NCBI GenBank assembly: GCA_040770645.1
Contig: JAXGIS010000003.1
Span: 68,579-132,578, forward strand
From: JAAYZX01 sp040770645
GTDB lineage: Bacteria; Actinomycetota; Thermoleophilia; RBG-16-64-13
Reading direction: 5' to 3'
Length of the DNA stretch: 64,000 nt
Below, piece after piece: positions 19,410 through 27,425 of the stretch. Position numbers and translations under genes: made by a program. The stretch's first letter is position 1, and every line of letters starts with the position of its first letter. The notes beneath the pieces were generated by a model. The model saw nothing but the letters and a program-made list of their open reading frames with translations. It ran no database searches and was not told the origin of the DNA.

Positions 19410-20105
19410 TTGAGACTTGAGGAGCTCGCCAAGACCATCGACAGCACGCTACTCGAGCCTACCGCGGTGCAGTCTGATATTGAGCAGCTGTGCCGCGATG
19501 CGATCGAGCATCATTTCGCCTGTGTGTGCGTCTTTCCCCACTGGGTCCCCATGTGCCAGCGCATCATGAAGGGGCATGATGTCAAAGTGTCCACTGTTGT
19601 CAGCTTCCCGTACGGGGCCGACATCTCGCGTGTCAAAGTGAACGCGGCCGAACAGGCGGTGGCGGCAGGTGCGGATGAGCTGGAAGTGGTCATGAATATC
19701 GCCGCTATGCTCACCGGTGACTTCCGCTACGTGCGGGATGAGCTGTCCCGTGTTGTGAAGGCCGTGCGTATGAAGAGCGTCAACGCGGGGCGCGGTTTGG
19801 TGCTCGTCAAGATCATCGTTGAAGCCTGCTACCTCGATGACAAGATGAAGCGGCTGGCGTGCAAAATCGTTGAGGATGTGGGAGCCGATTTCATCAAGAC
19901 GTCTACCGGCAAGGGCCCTGGAGGGGCTACAGTTCGTGACGTGGAACTGTTTCGCGACCTGCTCTCCGAGGGGGTGGGTGTCAAGGCCGCCGGTGGCATT
20001 GTGACGGCCGAGGACGCCGAGCTCATGATCAACGCGGGGGCGGCTCGGTTGGGTACCTCTCATGCCGTTCGGATCATGAAAGAGTTCTCGGGCGAACGCG
20101 AATAG
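19410..20105 (+). CDS. deoC: Deoxyribose-phosphate aldolase
   Basis: DeoC cleaves 2-deoxyribose-5-phosphate to acetaldehyde and glyceraldehyde-3-phosphate. The 231-residue TIM barrel shows VSTVVSFPYGAD, the Schiff-base lysine in LVKIIVEACYLDD, DFIKTSTGKGPGGAT with the second active-site lysine, and VKAAGGIVTAEDA. The start is TTG 19410 with GGGGGT upstream. It is unusual in this block of RNA and ribosome genes but the frame is clean. Confidence 0.94.
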   Translation: MRLEELAKTIDSTLLEPTAVQSDIEQLCRDAIEHHFACVCVFPHWVPMCQRIMKGHDVKVSTVVSFPYGADISRVKVNAAEQAVAAGADELEVVMNIAAMLTGDFRYVRDELSRVVKAVRMKSVNAGRGLVLVKIIVEACYLDDKMKRLACKIVEDVGADFIKTSTGKGPGGATVRDVELFRDLLSEGVGVKAAGGIVTAEDAELMINAGAARLGTSHAVRIMKEFSGERE

Positions 20106-20108
20106 GCG

Positions 20109-20147
20109 CTGCTGGGCGCCGTCCTTTGTGGCGCCGGCGCCCAGCAG
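20109..20147. terminator. Hairpin between deoC and recO
   Basis: CTGCTGGGCGCC (20109-20120) and GGCGCCCAGCAG (20136-20147) form a perfect 12-bp stem with a 15-nt loop. No T-run follows. It is placed right after the deoC stop and may end or attenuate that transcript before recO. Confidence 0.5.
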
Positions 20148-20162
20148 ATAGATCCGGTTCCG

Positions 20163-20882
20163 ATGACCGCTTTCCGCTCGATCAAGACAGAAGCTCTGGT
20201 CATGGGCTCCATGCGCTTGGGCGATGCGGATCGTATTGTCCGTCTGTATACGCGTGAGCGGGGCAGGGTGTCGGCAGTGGCAAAAGGCGTGCGCCGGGCG
20301 CTGTCGCGCATAGGCGGCCGGTTGGAGCCTTTCAGCGTGGTCCACGTGGTACTGCACCCGGGTCGCTCCCTGTACACTGTGACGGGTGTGGAGACCATCC
20401 GGGCCATGGCCGAAATGAGGGAGGCACTCTTTCGGATTGAGGCGGGAGGCCGCCTCATGGAGGCGGCCTCCCGCCTCCTCGCCGGAGAGGAGAGCAACCC
20501 CGGGGCGTTCAATCTACTGGTGCGCACTGTTGGCCGTCTGGCCCGGGCGCAGGATGCGGCGGAGGCCCAGTTGGTAGAGGTCTCCGGTGTGGCCAAGTTG
20601 ATCCTTCTGCAGGGATTTGCCCCGGAGTTGGCCTGTTGTGTGTCTTGCGGGCGCGAGACCGATCTCGTGGCCTTCAGCCCGGGCGATGGTGGCGCAGTGT
20701 GTGGTGCTTGCCTGAGTTCCAGCGCGCCTCACGGTAGGGAGGCGGGGGGCGAATGTCTGCATGCGTTTCGCACCCTGCTCGAGTGCCCGTTGGGCGAACT
20801 CCCGCGCGATTTGCTCGGAGAGGAGCTGGTCATGCAGGTGGGCAGGTTGGCCCGCCACATCATCCGCGAGCACGCGATGTAG
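20163..20882 (+). CDS. recO: DNA repair protein RecO
   Basis: RecO loads RecA with RecR/RecF. The N-terminal OB-fold is visible (SIKTEALVMGSMRLGDADRIVRLYTRERGRVSAVAKGVRR), followed by a helical domain and a C4 zinc finger (CCVSCGRETD and CGACLSS). Length of 239 residues is typical. It is adjacent to era as in many bacteria, here with deoC inserted between. Confidence 0.93.
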   Translation: MTAFRSIKTEALVMGSMRLGDADRIVRLYTRERGRVSAVAKGVRRALSRIGGRLEPFSVVHVVLHPGRSLYTVTGVETIRAMAEMREALFRIEAGGRLMEAASRLLAGEESNPGAFNLLVRTVGRLARAQDAAEAQLVEVSGVAKLILLQGFAPELACCVSCGRETDLVAFSPGDGGAVCGACLSSSAPHGREAGGECLHAFRTLLECPLGELPRDLLGEELVMQVGRLARHIIREHAM

Positions 20883-20989
20883 CGTCGAGCGGCCGCAGGG
20901 TGCCAAGCGCAGCGGGTGGCGGGCCGGAGTCCGGTAGGCCTCACGTAGGCCATGACGCGACGAAGGGGAGACGGCCCGCAGGCCGGAGG

Positions 20990-22456
20990 TTATCGTCGCT
21001 CGTAGTTGGGCGCCTCTTTGGTGATGGTTACGTCGTGGGGATGGCTCTCCACGAGGCCTGCCGCCGAAACGCGCACGAAGCGCCCGTTGCGGCGCAGTTC
21101 CTCGATGGTGGTGGCACCGGTGAGGCCCATGCCCGCCCGCAGGCCGCCCACCAGTTGGAAGACCATATCTCCCAGAGGCCCCTTGTGCGGGACCATGCCC
21201 TCGATGCCCTCGGGGACGAGCTTCTTGGCTCCCTCCTGGAAGTAGCGGTCTCCGCTGCCCGCCTCCATCGCCCCCAAGGACCCCATGCCGCGATAGGCTT
21301 TGTAGCTGCGCCCTTCCCACAGGATGCGTTCGCCCGGACTCTCGGTGGTGCCGGCGAACAGCGAGACAATCATGATGCTGCTGGCACCGGCGGCAATGGC
21401 TTTGGCCACATCGCCTGAGTAGCGGATCCCGCCGTCGGCTATGACTGGGATGTCGAACTCGTCGGCCACTCGTGCACAATCGGCGATGGCCGTGATTTGG
21501 GGGATACCGGCCCCAGTGACCACCCGCGTGGTGCAGATGGAGCCCGGGCCGATACCCACTTTGACCGCGTCGACTCCGCGGTCGATGAGGGCGCGGCATC
21601 CCTCTGCCGTGGCCACGTTGCCTGCGATCAGCTGTATGTCCGGGTATCGTTCGCGCACGGCCAGAATGGTCTTGAGGACGTCTTCAGAGTGCCCGTGTGA
21701 CGTGTCGATACAGATGGCGTCGGCTTGGGCTTCGACCAGAGCCTCCAATCGGGCAAAAGCGTCCGCGCCGGTCCCCACAGCGGCCGCCGCGCGCAACCGG
21801 CCCAAATCGTCTTTGCACGCGTTGGGGAACTCTATCTTCTTCATTATGTCCTTGATGGTAATGAGGCCGCGCAGCTTGAAAGCGTCGTCCACCACCAGGA
21901 GTTTCTCGATCTTGTGCACTTTGAACTGCTCGATGGCCTCATCAAGCGTCGTGCCCACAGGCACTGTGACCAGATTCTCCGAGGTCATGAGCTCGGTGAT
22001 GGGCCGGGTGGGGTCGTTCTCGAACCGTACGTCGCGGTTGGTGACGATGCCCGCCAGGGTGCCGTCCGGTCGCACGATGGGAACGCCGGAGATCCGGTAC
22101 TCGGCCATCAACGCTTCGGCGTCACCGTATTTGGCCGTCAGAGGGAGGGTGATGGGATCCACGATCATCCCTGCCTCACTCCTTTTGACTTTGCGCACCA
22201 TATCGGCCTGACGTTCGAGCGGTTGATTCTTGTGGATGACGGTAAGCCCGCCCTCGCGTGCCAACGCTATGGCCAGCGCCGTCTCCGAGACGGTATCCAT
22301 GGCCGCCGACAGGAGCGGTACGTTGAGCTGGATGCCCCGGGTGGCTCGGGTCCGTACGTCCACGTCAGGGGGGACCACTTTGGACTCGGCAGGTATGAGG
22401 AGCACATCGTCAAAGGAGAGGGCCTCTGTTTCAAACTTTGCCCGCCAGTCGATCAC
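20990..22456 (-). CDS. guaB: Inosine-5'-monophosphate dehydrogenase
   Basis: IMPDH oxidises IMP to XMP, the committed step to GMP. The 488-residue frame is intact. N-terminal LSFDDVLLIP, a tandem CBS pair at about residues 95-210 (LTAKYGDAEALMAEYRIS; LVTVPVGTTLDEAIEQF), the catalytic-loop cysteine in GPGSICTTRVVTGAG near residue 305, ADGGIRYSGD, and the flap RGMGSLGAM are all present. GTG 22456 follows GCTGGAGGCG on the minus strand. It is convergent with recO. Confidence 0.97.
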   Translation of the reverse strand: MIDWRAKFETEALSFDDVLLIPAESKVVPPDVDVRTRATRGIQLNVPLLSAAMDTVSETALAIALAREGGLTVIHKNQPLERQADMVRKVKRSEAGMIVDPITLPLTAKYGDAEALMAEYRISGVPIVRPDGTLAGIVTNRDVRFENDPTRPITELMTSENLVTVPVGTTLDEAIEQFKVHKIEKLLVVDDAFKLRGLITIKDIMKKIEFPNACKDDLGRLRAAAAVGTGADAFARLEALVEAQADAICIDTSHGHSEDVLKTILAVRERYPDIQLIAGNVATAEGCRALIDRGVDAVKVGIGPGSICTTRVVTGAGIPQITAIADCARVADEFDIPVIADGGIRYSGDVAKAIAAGASSIMIVSLFAGTTESPGERILWEGRSYKAYRGMGSLGAMEAGSGDRYFQEGAKKLVPEGIEGMVPHKGPLGDMVFQLVGGLRAGMGLTGATTIEELRRNGRFVRVSAAGLVESHPHDVTITKEAPNYERR

Positions 22457-22634
22457 GCCGCGCCTCCAGCTTTTCTTTTCGCCGATTCTAACCGAAAGGA
22501 GGCGTCAATGCAGGCGGATTCGTGCGAAGACGCGCAAGGACGTCTGCTGGGCACATCCGAATGGGGCGCACGCGGGCGTTACGTGCGATAGACTGCTCGT
22601 GTACGGCACTCTCACGGGCTAAGGAGCCGCGGCC

Positions 22635-23495
22635 GTGACCACTATTCAGATTCTCGGCATCAACGCGATAGTCCTGTTCGTATACGTGACCGCTTTGTGG
22701 GTGGCCAGTCTCATCAGCCGGGACGCCGGCATCGTTGACTCCTTCTGGGGGCTCGGTCTCGTAGTGTCGGCCGTGGTTTTTTTCATATTCTCCGGCGGCT
22801 TTGAGACCCGTAAGATCCTCGTGTTGGTTCTGGTGGCTGTGTGGGGCCTTCGCCTCTCCTTCTATATCTTCCGGCGGAGCTTCGCGCGTCCAGAAGACCC
22901 TCGCTACCAGTCAATGCGAGCCGAACGCGGGACGTCCTTTTGGTGGGTGAGCTATTTTCAGGTGTTCGTTCTGCAGGGCATCACTATGTGGATCGTTTCC
23001 GTATGCCTGGTGGCGGCTCAGAATGGCTCGGCTGCTGAGCGACTGACGGGATGGGACTTCGCCGGGATCGTGATCTGGCTGGCGGGATTTCTGTTCGAGT
23101 CTGTGAGCGACGGGCAGTTGGCCCGCTTCAAGCGGAACCCGGAGAACCAAGGCCGGGTGCTGGACCGCGGACTCTGGAGGTACACGCGCCATCCCAACTA
23201 TTTCGGCGAAGTATTGGTTTGGTGGGGATATTATCTACTGGCGGTGGCGGCGGGGGTTGGTGGACTTTTTCAGTCCCATCGTTATGACCGTCCTCATCCT
23301 CCGGGTGTCGGGTGTCACGCGCCTCGAGAAGCGCCAAGCGCAGACCAAACCCGACTACCAGGATTACGTGGAATCCACCAGCGTTTCGTCCCCTGGCGGT
23401 CCAAAAGACCACGTGCCCTCGTGGAGAACGATGAGGGGGCGAATACGGGACTTCCGAGTGAGGGGGTTCGGGGCGCTGGTTCGGTTCTGGTCTAG
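22635..23495 (+). CDS. DUF1295 / steroid 5-alpha-reductase-like membrane protein (two frameshifts)
   Basis: This polytopic membrane protein belongs to the DUF1295 family, related to methyltransferase/reductase membrane folds; the substrate is unknown. It has about six hydrophobic segments, the DSFWGLG motif near residue 38, and the C-terminal signature DRGLWRYTRHPNYFGEVLVWWGYY. After a G-run near 23250 the expected continuation FFSPIVMTVLILRVSGVTRLEKR is in another frame, and near 23375 the reading returns (FVPWRSKRPRALVEND) and stops at 23495. Two compensating shifts imply sequence errors. Its end overlaps the DUF3343 gene on the other strand by 4 nt. Confidence 0.8.
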   Translation: MTTIQILGINAIVLFVYVTALWVASLISRDAGIVDSFWGLGLVVSAVVFFIFSGGFETRKILVLVLVAVWGLRLSFYIFRRSFARPEDPRYQSMRAERGTSFWWVSYFQVFVLQGITMWIVSVCLVAAQNGSAAERLTGWDFAGIVIWLAGFLFESVSDGQLARFKRNPENQGRVLDRGLWRYTRHPNYFGEVLVWWGYYLLAVAAGVGGLFQSHRYDRPHPPGVGCHAPREAPSADQTRLPGLRGIHQRFVPWRSKRPRALVENDEGANTGLPSEGVRGAGSVLV

Positions 23496-23743
23496 CGTTT
23501 GGGTGCCAGCGGGTGAATAGCGCTTATTTCCACGCTTTGGGCGGCAAGGGTTGCGGCCACGCCGTCTTTGTCAATCCAGTTGAAGCGGATGGCGAGCCCG
23601 CAATCGCTGGATAGGTGCCGCGGGGTAGGCACCAGCTTGGTGGCGAAGGAGGTCTGGCGCAGCACCTTGTCTGCCTTGATGGCTGCCGAAGTGGTGTGAA
23701 AGACAATCACGCCCAGAGTGGGGCCGCCGGCCTCGCCTAGCAC
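23492..23743 (-). CDS. DUF3343 protein (putative Se/S carrier-like)
   Basis: This 83-residue protein matches the DUF3343 family: FHTTSAAIKADKVLRQTSFATKLVPTPRHLSSDCGLAIRF contains the conserved helix and the SSDCG cysteine. The family is often found near selenium or sulfur genes (selD, yedF, cysteine desulfurases). Here it starts with GTG 10 nt after the cysteine desulfurase stop, so the two form an operon and a role in persulfide or selenium handling is inferred from context, not shown. Confidence 0.8.
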   Translation of the reverse strand: MLGEAGGPTLGVIVFHTTSAAIKADKVLRQTSFATKLVPTPRHLSSDCGLAIRFNWIDKDGVAATLAAQSVEISAIHPLAPKR

Positions 23744-23753
23744 GGATCTACGC

Positions 23754-24967
23754 TCAGCACTGATCTACACCTTCTTCCTCGTCTTCGGCCGTGGCTTCGT
23801 ATCCCTCCGCCGCCAGTTCGGTGACGGCATTGACGGTGTGCTCGATTTCGGTCTCTGTAGTGAAGAGACCCAGCGAGATGCGAATTGTACCGTGGGGGAA
23901 TGTGCCCAGAGTACGATGTGCGGCCGGTGCGCAATGAAGGCCCACCCGCGTGAGGATGCCGTAGTCCTCGTCCAGACGGAGGCCTACTTCGTCGGGTTGC
24001 AGCCCAGCGATGCGGATCGAGAGCACGGCGGTGCGCCGCGTGGGTTCTTGTGGTCCGTAGACCGTGACACCGGGGATGGCCGCCAACTGCGCCTGGAGTC
24101 TCGCCAGGAGCCTGAGTTCCGCCGCACGGACTGCAGCCACGCCGCCTCGGGCACCCACGGCGCCTATGCCGGCAGTCAGACCCGCCACTCCCGCACCGTT
24201 GGGGGTTCCCGCTTCGAATCGGTCGGGCAACATGTCCGGGTGTTCTTCGAACTCAGAGCGGCTGCCGGTCCCTCCGCGCACCAGCGGGCGTAGGTTCGCA
24301 GGGTCAAATTCTGGTCCCAATACCAGTCCGCCGATGCCGGGGGGTCCTTGGAGCCCCTTGTGCCCGGTGAAGGCCAGGAGATCGATGCCGGTGGCGCTCA
24401 CGTTGATGGGGAACACTCCGGCCGTCTGGGCGGCATCCACGATGGAGTAGGCCCCGGCCTCGCGTGCAGCGGCCGTCAACTGCGCGATCGGCTGCAAGGT
24501 GCCGCTGACGTTGCTGGCGTGTTGAAAGCAGGCCGCCTTCGCCCCTTTCCGCAACTCCCTCTCGAACGTCTCCAGATCAACGTATCCCTGATGGTCGCAG
24601 GGAACCACTACCACCTCGACCCCTGCGCTCCAACTCACGGAGGGCGCATCATGGAGTTGTGTTCCATACCGGTGGTGATCACCCGATCGCCGGTAGTCAG
24701 CAGACCGAAAAGAGCCAGATTGAGGGCGTGCGTGGCGTTCAGCGTGAAAATGACGCGAAAAGGGTCGCTCACGCCCAACAATTCAGCCACTGCCTCGCGC
24801 CCCTCCAATATGACCCGACCGGCGGCAATGGAGAGGCTGTGTCCGGATCGCCCCGGGTTGCCGCCCGATTCAGCCAGGAAGGACGCTATGGCTGCGGCTA
24901 CCTCCGGCGGCTTGGGCCAAGAGGTGGCTGCATGGTCCAAGTAGGTTAGGGTCTCGTCAATCGCCAT
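23754..24967 (-). CDS. Cysteine desulfurase, NifS-like aminotransferase class V (frameshift)
   Basis: This PLP enzyme would mobilise sulfur from cysteine. N-terminal LTYLDHAATSWPKPPEV and SGGNPGRSGHSLS are typical of the subgroup found near selenium genes. The PLP lysine is in AFTGHKGLQGPPGIGGL, and the active cysteine in TRVGLHCAPAAHRTLG. The reading breaks at 24615-24650: HNSMMRP in one frame, RELERRG in a second, VEVVVVPCDHQGYVD in the third, so two small shifts are needed within 30 bp. Both halves are otherwise intact, about 403 residues. It is co-directional with the DUF3343 gene. Confidence 0.86.
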
Positions 24968-25155
24968 CTATTTGCTTTCTAAAACCAATCCATCATTGTC
25001 TGCGCCGACACGATGTGGCACTCGGCCACTTTCGGCGCACAGCACGCAGATATTATCCTTGGAAGGCCGGCGATAGACCAGTCTCCGGCCACGTTTGGTA
25101 CGGGATACGTGCCGCTTCCTGAGAGGTGACGATGTCGCCGCTGCTCGGAGGGGCC
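24968..25155. other. Intergenic stretch upstream of the desulfurase
   Basis: This 188-bp gap separates gatD from the cysteine desulfurase. No recognised RNA or clear hairpin is visible. An antisense reading frame through it contains a CxxC pair but matches no family I know. Confidence 0.3.
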
Positions 25156-25992
25156 TCATTTCCGGAGCAAACGTGTGGTCTTGGTTGTCAGCGCTCTTTC
25201 TAGGGCCGCATGGTGGGCCTGCCACTCAACGGTGTCGTCGAGAGGGATGAGCGTGACTTCGGGTCCGTAGCGGCGGCGGAGTGCGGTGAGGAGTAAATGA
25301 TCGGCCAAGTGGGGGTTCTTGGGAAGGATGGGGCCGTGCAGATATGTGCCCACCGCGTTGTGGACCACGGCGCCCTCGGCGGAGCCGTCACCCAGATTAC
25401 CGTACCCCGCAAGCAACGGGCCCAGGGCACGGGTGGAGCCGCCGAGATGAGTCAGGCCGTTGTGGTTCTCGAAGCCGACGAGCGTTGTGGACCGGTCGCT
25501 TCCGCCCACTCCGGCGCTGTCTAAAGAAGAGTCGGCGCATGGGGCGCTCCCCCAAGTTGCGAACAGATCTTTCGCATCCACCACCACGTTCCCGACACAC
25601 CGTTGGGCGCCGGTGGTGGTATAGGCATCGAATACCGAGATACCGGGCAACTCCTCGCCGTCGGCGGTTCTGAGAAAGCGGGCAAACAGCTGGAAACCCC
25701 CGTGAACGACGAGCGCTGGCGTACCACTCGACACCGACGCGCGAATATCATCTCCCAGTAGTTGTAGGTGGGGGGCCACCTGTCTCTGGCCCCGGTCTTG
25801 CCCTCCCCCCAGAAAGAGGAGGTCGGCTTCCTCGATACAAGGTCGGTCGCCGGGGTTGACGGGTATGATCTCGGCATCGAAGCCGCGTGCCCGGAGCCGC
25901 GCCACCAATGTGATCAGGTTGCCCACGTCGCCGTGGAGGTTCATGTGCCGGGGGAAGAGATGCAGCAGGCGCAGGCGTAGAGGCGTGCTCAT
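25156..25992 (-). CDS. gatD: GatD-like glutamine amidotransferase subunit of lipid II isoglutaminyl synthase; nucleophile Cys replaced by His
   Basis: GatD supplies ammonia from glutamine to MurT for amidation of the stem D-glutamate in lipid II. The 278-residue protein shows HLFPRHMNLHGDVGNLITL, FLGGGQDRGQ, VGFENHNGLTHLGGS and the catalytic histidine block VGTYLHGPILPKNPHLAD. At the nucleophile elbow, where the family has CGGYQ or CGGFQ, this sequence reads VVHGGFQLFARF: His instead of Cys (codon CAC on the minus strand, about 25711-25713). It is therefore either an inactive glutaminase or a substitution error. It overlaps murT by 4 nt. Confidence 0.87.
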   Translation of the reverse strand: MSTPLRLRLLHLFPRHMNLHGDVGNLITLVARLRARGFDAEIIPVNPGDRPCIEEADLLFLGGGQDRGQRQVAPHLQLLGDDIRASVSSGTPALVVHGGFQLFARFLRTADGEELPGISVFDAYTTTGAQRCVGNVVVDAKDLFATWGSAPCADSSLDSAGVGGSDRSTTLVGFENHNGLTHLGGSTRALGPLLAGYGNLGDGSAEGAVVHNAVGTYLHGPILPKNPHLADHLLLTALRRRYGPEVTLIPLDDTVEWQAHHAALERALTTKTTRLLRK

Positions 25993-27371
25993 CGCCAGTA
26001 CTCCTGTAGAACTCCGGCACGAACCAAATGATTGCGCAGCTCCAGCATGGCTGTGTATGTGGTGAGGATGTGGAGCGTCGCCCCCGGAGTCACTTCCTCC
26101 TTGGCCACGTGAAGCGCTTTGGAAACGTGGGGCTCCACACGCATCTGATCGGGTGTGGCGCCCGCGTATTTGAGTCGCAGCGCCAGTTCGGGAGCACGGG
26201 TACCGGCGACCACCATTGAGGGGAAAGAAGTCACCAGAGGCGCGAAGTCCACCTCCCATATCCACGAGATATCGGTGCCGTCGGCGATGTTGTCGTTCAG
26301 GCACAGCAGGATTGCGGTTCCCTCTTCCCAAGCCGATACGTTGTCGATGACCTTGTTGAAGCCCGCTGTGTTCTTGACCAAGTGAATGATCCCCCGGCGA
26401 CCGTCGAGAGAGAACTTCTCCAGCCGGCCGAAGGCCGGCTGCATACGGCTCAAGGTAGCAACTGATGCCTGTGGCGACACGCCCAACTGTTCGGCGACGG
26501 CCACTGCGCCCAATAGGTTGTACAGGTTGTACAACCCGGGCACTTCCGACGTGAGATGGAAAGTGTGCTCCCCCACTCCGATGGTGGCGCTGGAACTGCG
26601 TGGGCTCAGGTGCATGTGGTGGGCACAGACGTGGCAGCGGGGCCGCACGAATCCGCATGCGGCGCAGGCATAGTGACCGAGGTGCGAGAAGAAGCGACGA
26701 TCGAAGCCCAGCGGTGAACCGCATACCGGGCAATCGGCCGCATCGATGGCTGCTGCAGTGCGCGGCTCGAGGGTGGAGTCCTCCAGACCGAAGTATACGG
26801 CGTTGGGGCGGTTGGAGCCGAGTGCGGCCACCAGGGGGTCATCGGCATTCAGAACCAGGGTGGCGTTGGGTGAGTTCTCAATTCCGCGGCGAATGAGAGC
26901 CGCGGTGGTCTCGATCTCGGCGAAGCGATCCAGTTGGTCGCGGAAGATGTTGGTGACCAGGATCAAACGGGGGGAAACGTGGGCAGTGACTTGCGGCATG
27001 GTTGCTTCATCGACTTCGAAAATGGCGATATCGGCAGCGGGCCGTGGGTGGGTGAGCCGGCTGCTCTCCACCAGGGAGGAGACGAGTCCCCGTGTGAGGT
27101 TGGACCCTCCCCTATTGCGCAAGACCCGGCGGCCTTGGTCCGTCAGAATGAGACTGACGGCCAGAGAGGTAGTGGTCTTGCCGTTGGTGCCCGTTGCCAT
27201 CACTACCCCTTCGGGCAGTGATGCGGTCAGCTCCGAGAGGATGAGAGGAGACACCCTCTCGGCGAGCAGGCCGGGCAGTGCCTCTCCGCCGCCCCGGCGC
27301 AGGGTCCGAGACCAGAAAGCGGCCTGCCGGCCCAGGAGGAGTGCGGCCCATGTCCGTGCAGATATCACCAA
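25989..27371 (-). CDS. murT: Lipid II isoglutaminyl synthase subunit MurT
   Basis: MurT is a Mur-ligase-like ATPase that amidates lipid II together with GatD. The 460-residue protein has the ATP loop VMATGTNGKTTTSLAV, FEVDEATMPQV, LVTNIFRDQLDRF, a four-cysteine zinc ribbon insert (CPVCGSPLGF and YACAACGF) characteristic of MurT, and the C-terminal DUF1727 region with DISWIWEVDFAPL, whose Asp belongs to the catalytic triad shared with GatD. TTG 27371 is the longest start; GTG 27368 lies 6 nt after a TACAAT box and may be the real, leaderless one. Confidence 0.93.
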   Translation of the reverse strand: MVISARTWAALLLGRQAAFWSRTLRRGGGEALPGLLAERVSPLILSELTASLPEGVVMATGTNGKTTTSLAVSLILTDQGRRVLRNRGGSNLTRGLVSSLVESSRLTHPRPAADIAIFEVDEATMPQVTAHVSPRLILVTNIFRDQLDRFAEIETTAALIRRGIENSPNATLVLNADDPLVAALGSNRPNAVYFGLEDSTLEPRTAAAIDAADCPVCGSPLGFDRRFFSHLGHYACAACGFVRPRCHVCAHHMHLSPRSSSATIGVGEHTFHLTSEVPGLYNLYNLLGAVAVAEQLGVSPQASVATLSRMQPAFGRLEKFSLDGRRGIIHLVKNTAGFNKVIDNVSAWEEGTAILLCLNDNIADGTDISWIWEVDFAPLVTSFPSMVVAGTRAPELALRLKYAGATPDQMRVEPHVSKALHVAKEEVTPGATLHILTTYTAMLELRNHLVRAGVLQEYWR

Positions 27372-27374
27372 GCC

Positions 27375-27380
27375 ATTGTA
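27375..27380 (-). promoter_or_regulatory. Candidate -10 box for leaderless murT
   Basis: On the minus strand TACAAT ends 6 nt before GTG 27368. This spacing would put transcription start at the start codon. No ribosome binding site is present. No clear -35 is visible. Confidence 0.35.
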
Positions 27381-27425
27381 CTCTCAGTCTGTAGGATGTC
27401 TGACCGCTCGGGTGTGAGGTGGGAA

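Noticed and set aside
20905..20960. Short inverted repeats between convergent recO and guaB (GGCCT-CACGT-AGGCC)
   Set aside because: Five-base stems in GC-rich sequence are expected by chance.
22508..22591. 27-codon frame with AAAGGAGG upstream, in the guaB/DUF1295 gap
   Set aside because: Good ribosome site, but the peptide has no recognisable features; the gap probably also holds the guaB promoter. Not enough to call a gene.
22590..22622. Peptide LLVYGTL resembling the start of gamma-glutamylcyclotransferases
   Set aside because: Stops after nine residues and nothing of the family follows; chance similarity or a remnant too small to support.
24968..25225. Antisense 85-codon frame with a CxxC pair next to gatD
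   Set aside because: It overlaps the real gatD C-terminus in another frame and lacks a ribosome site.
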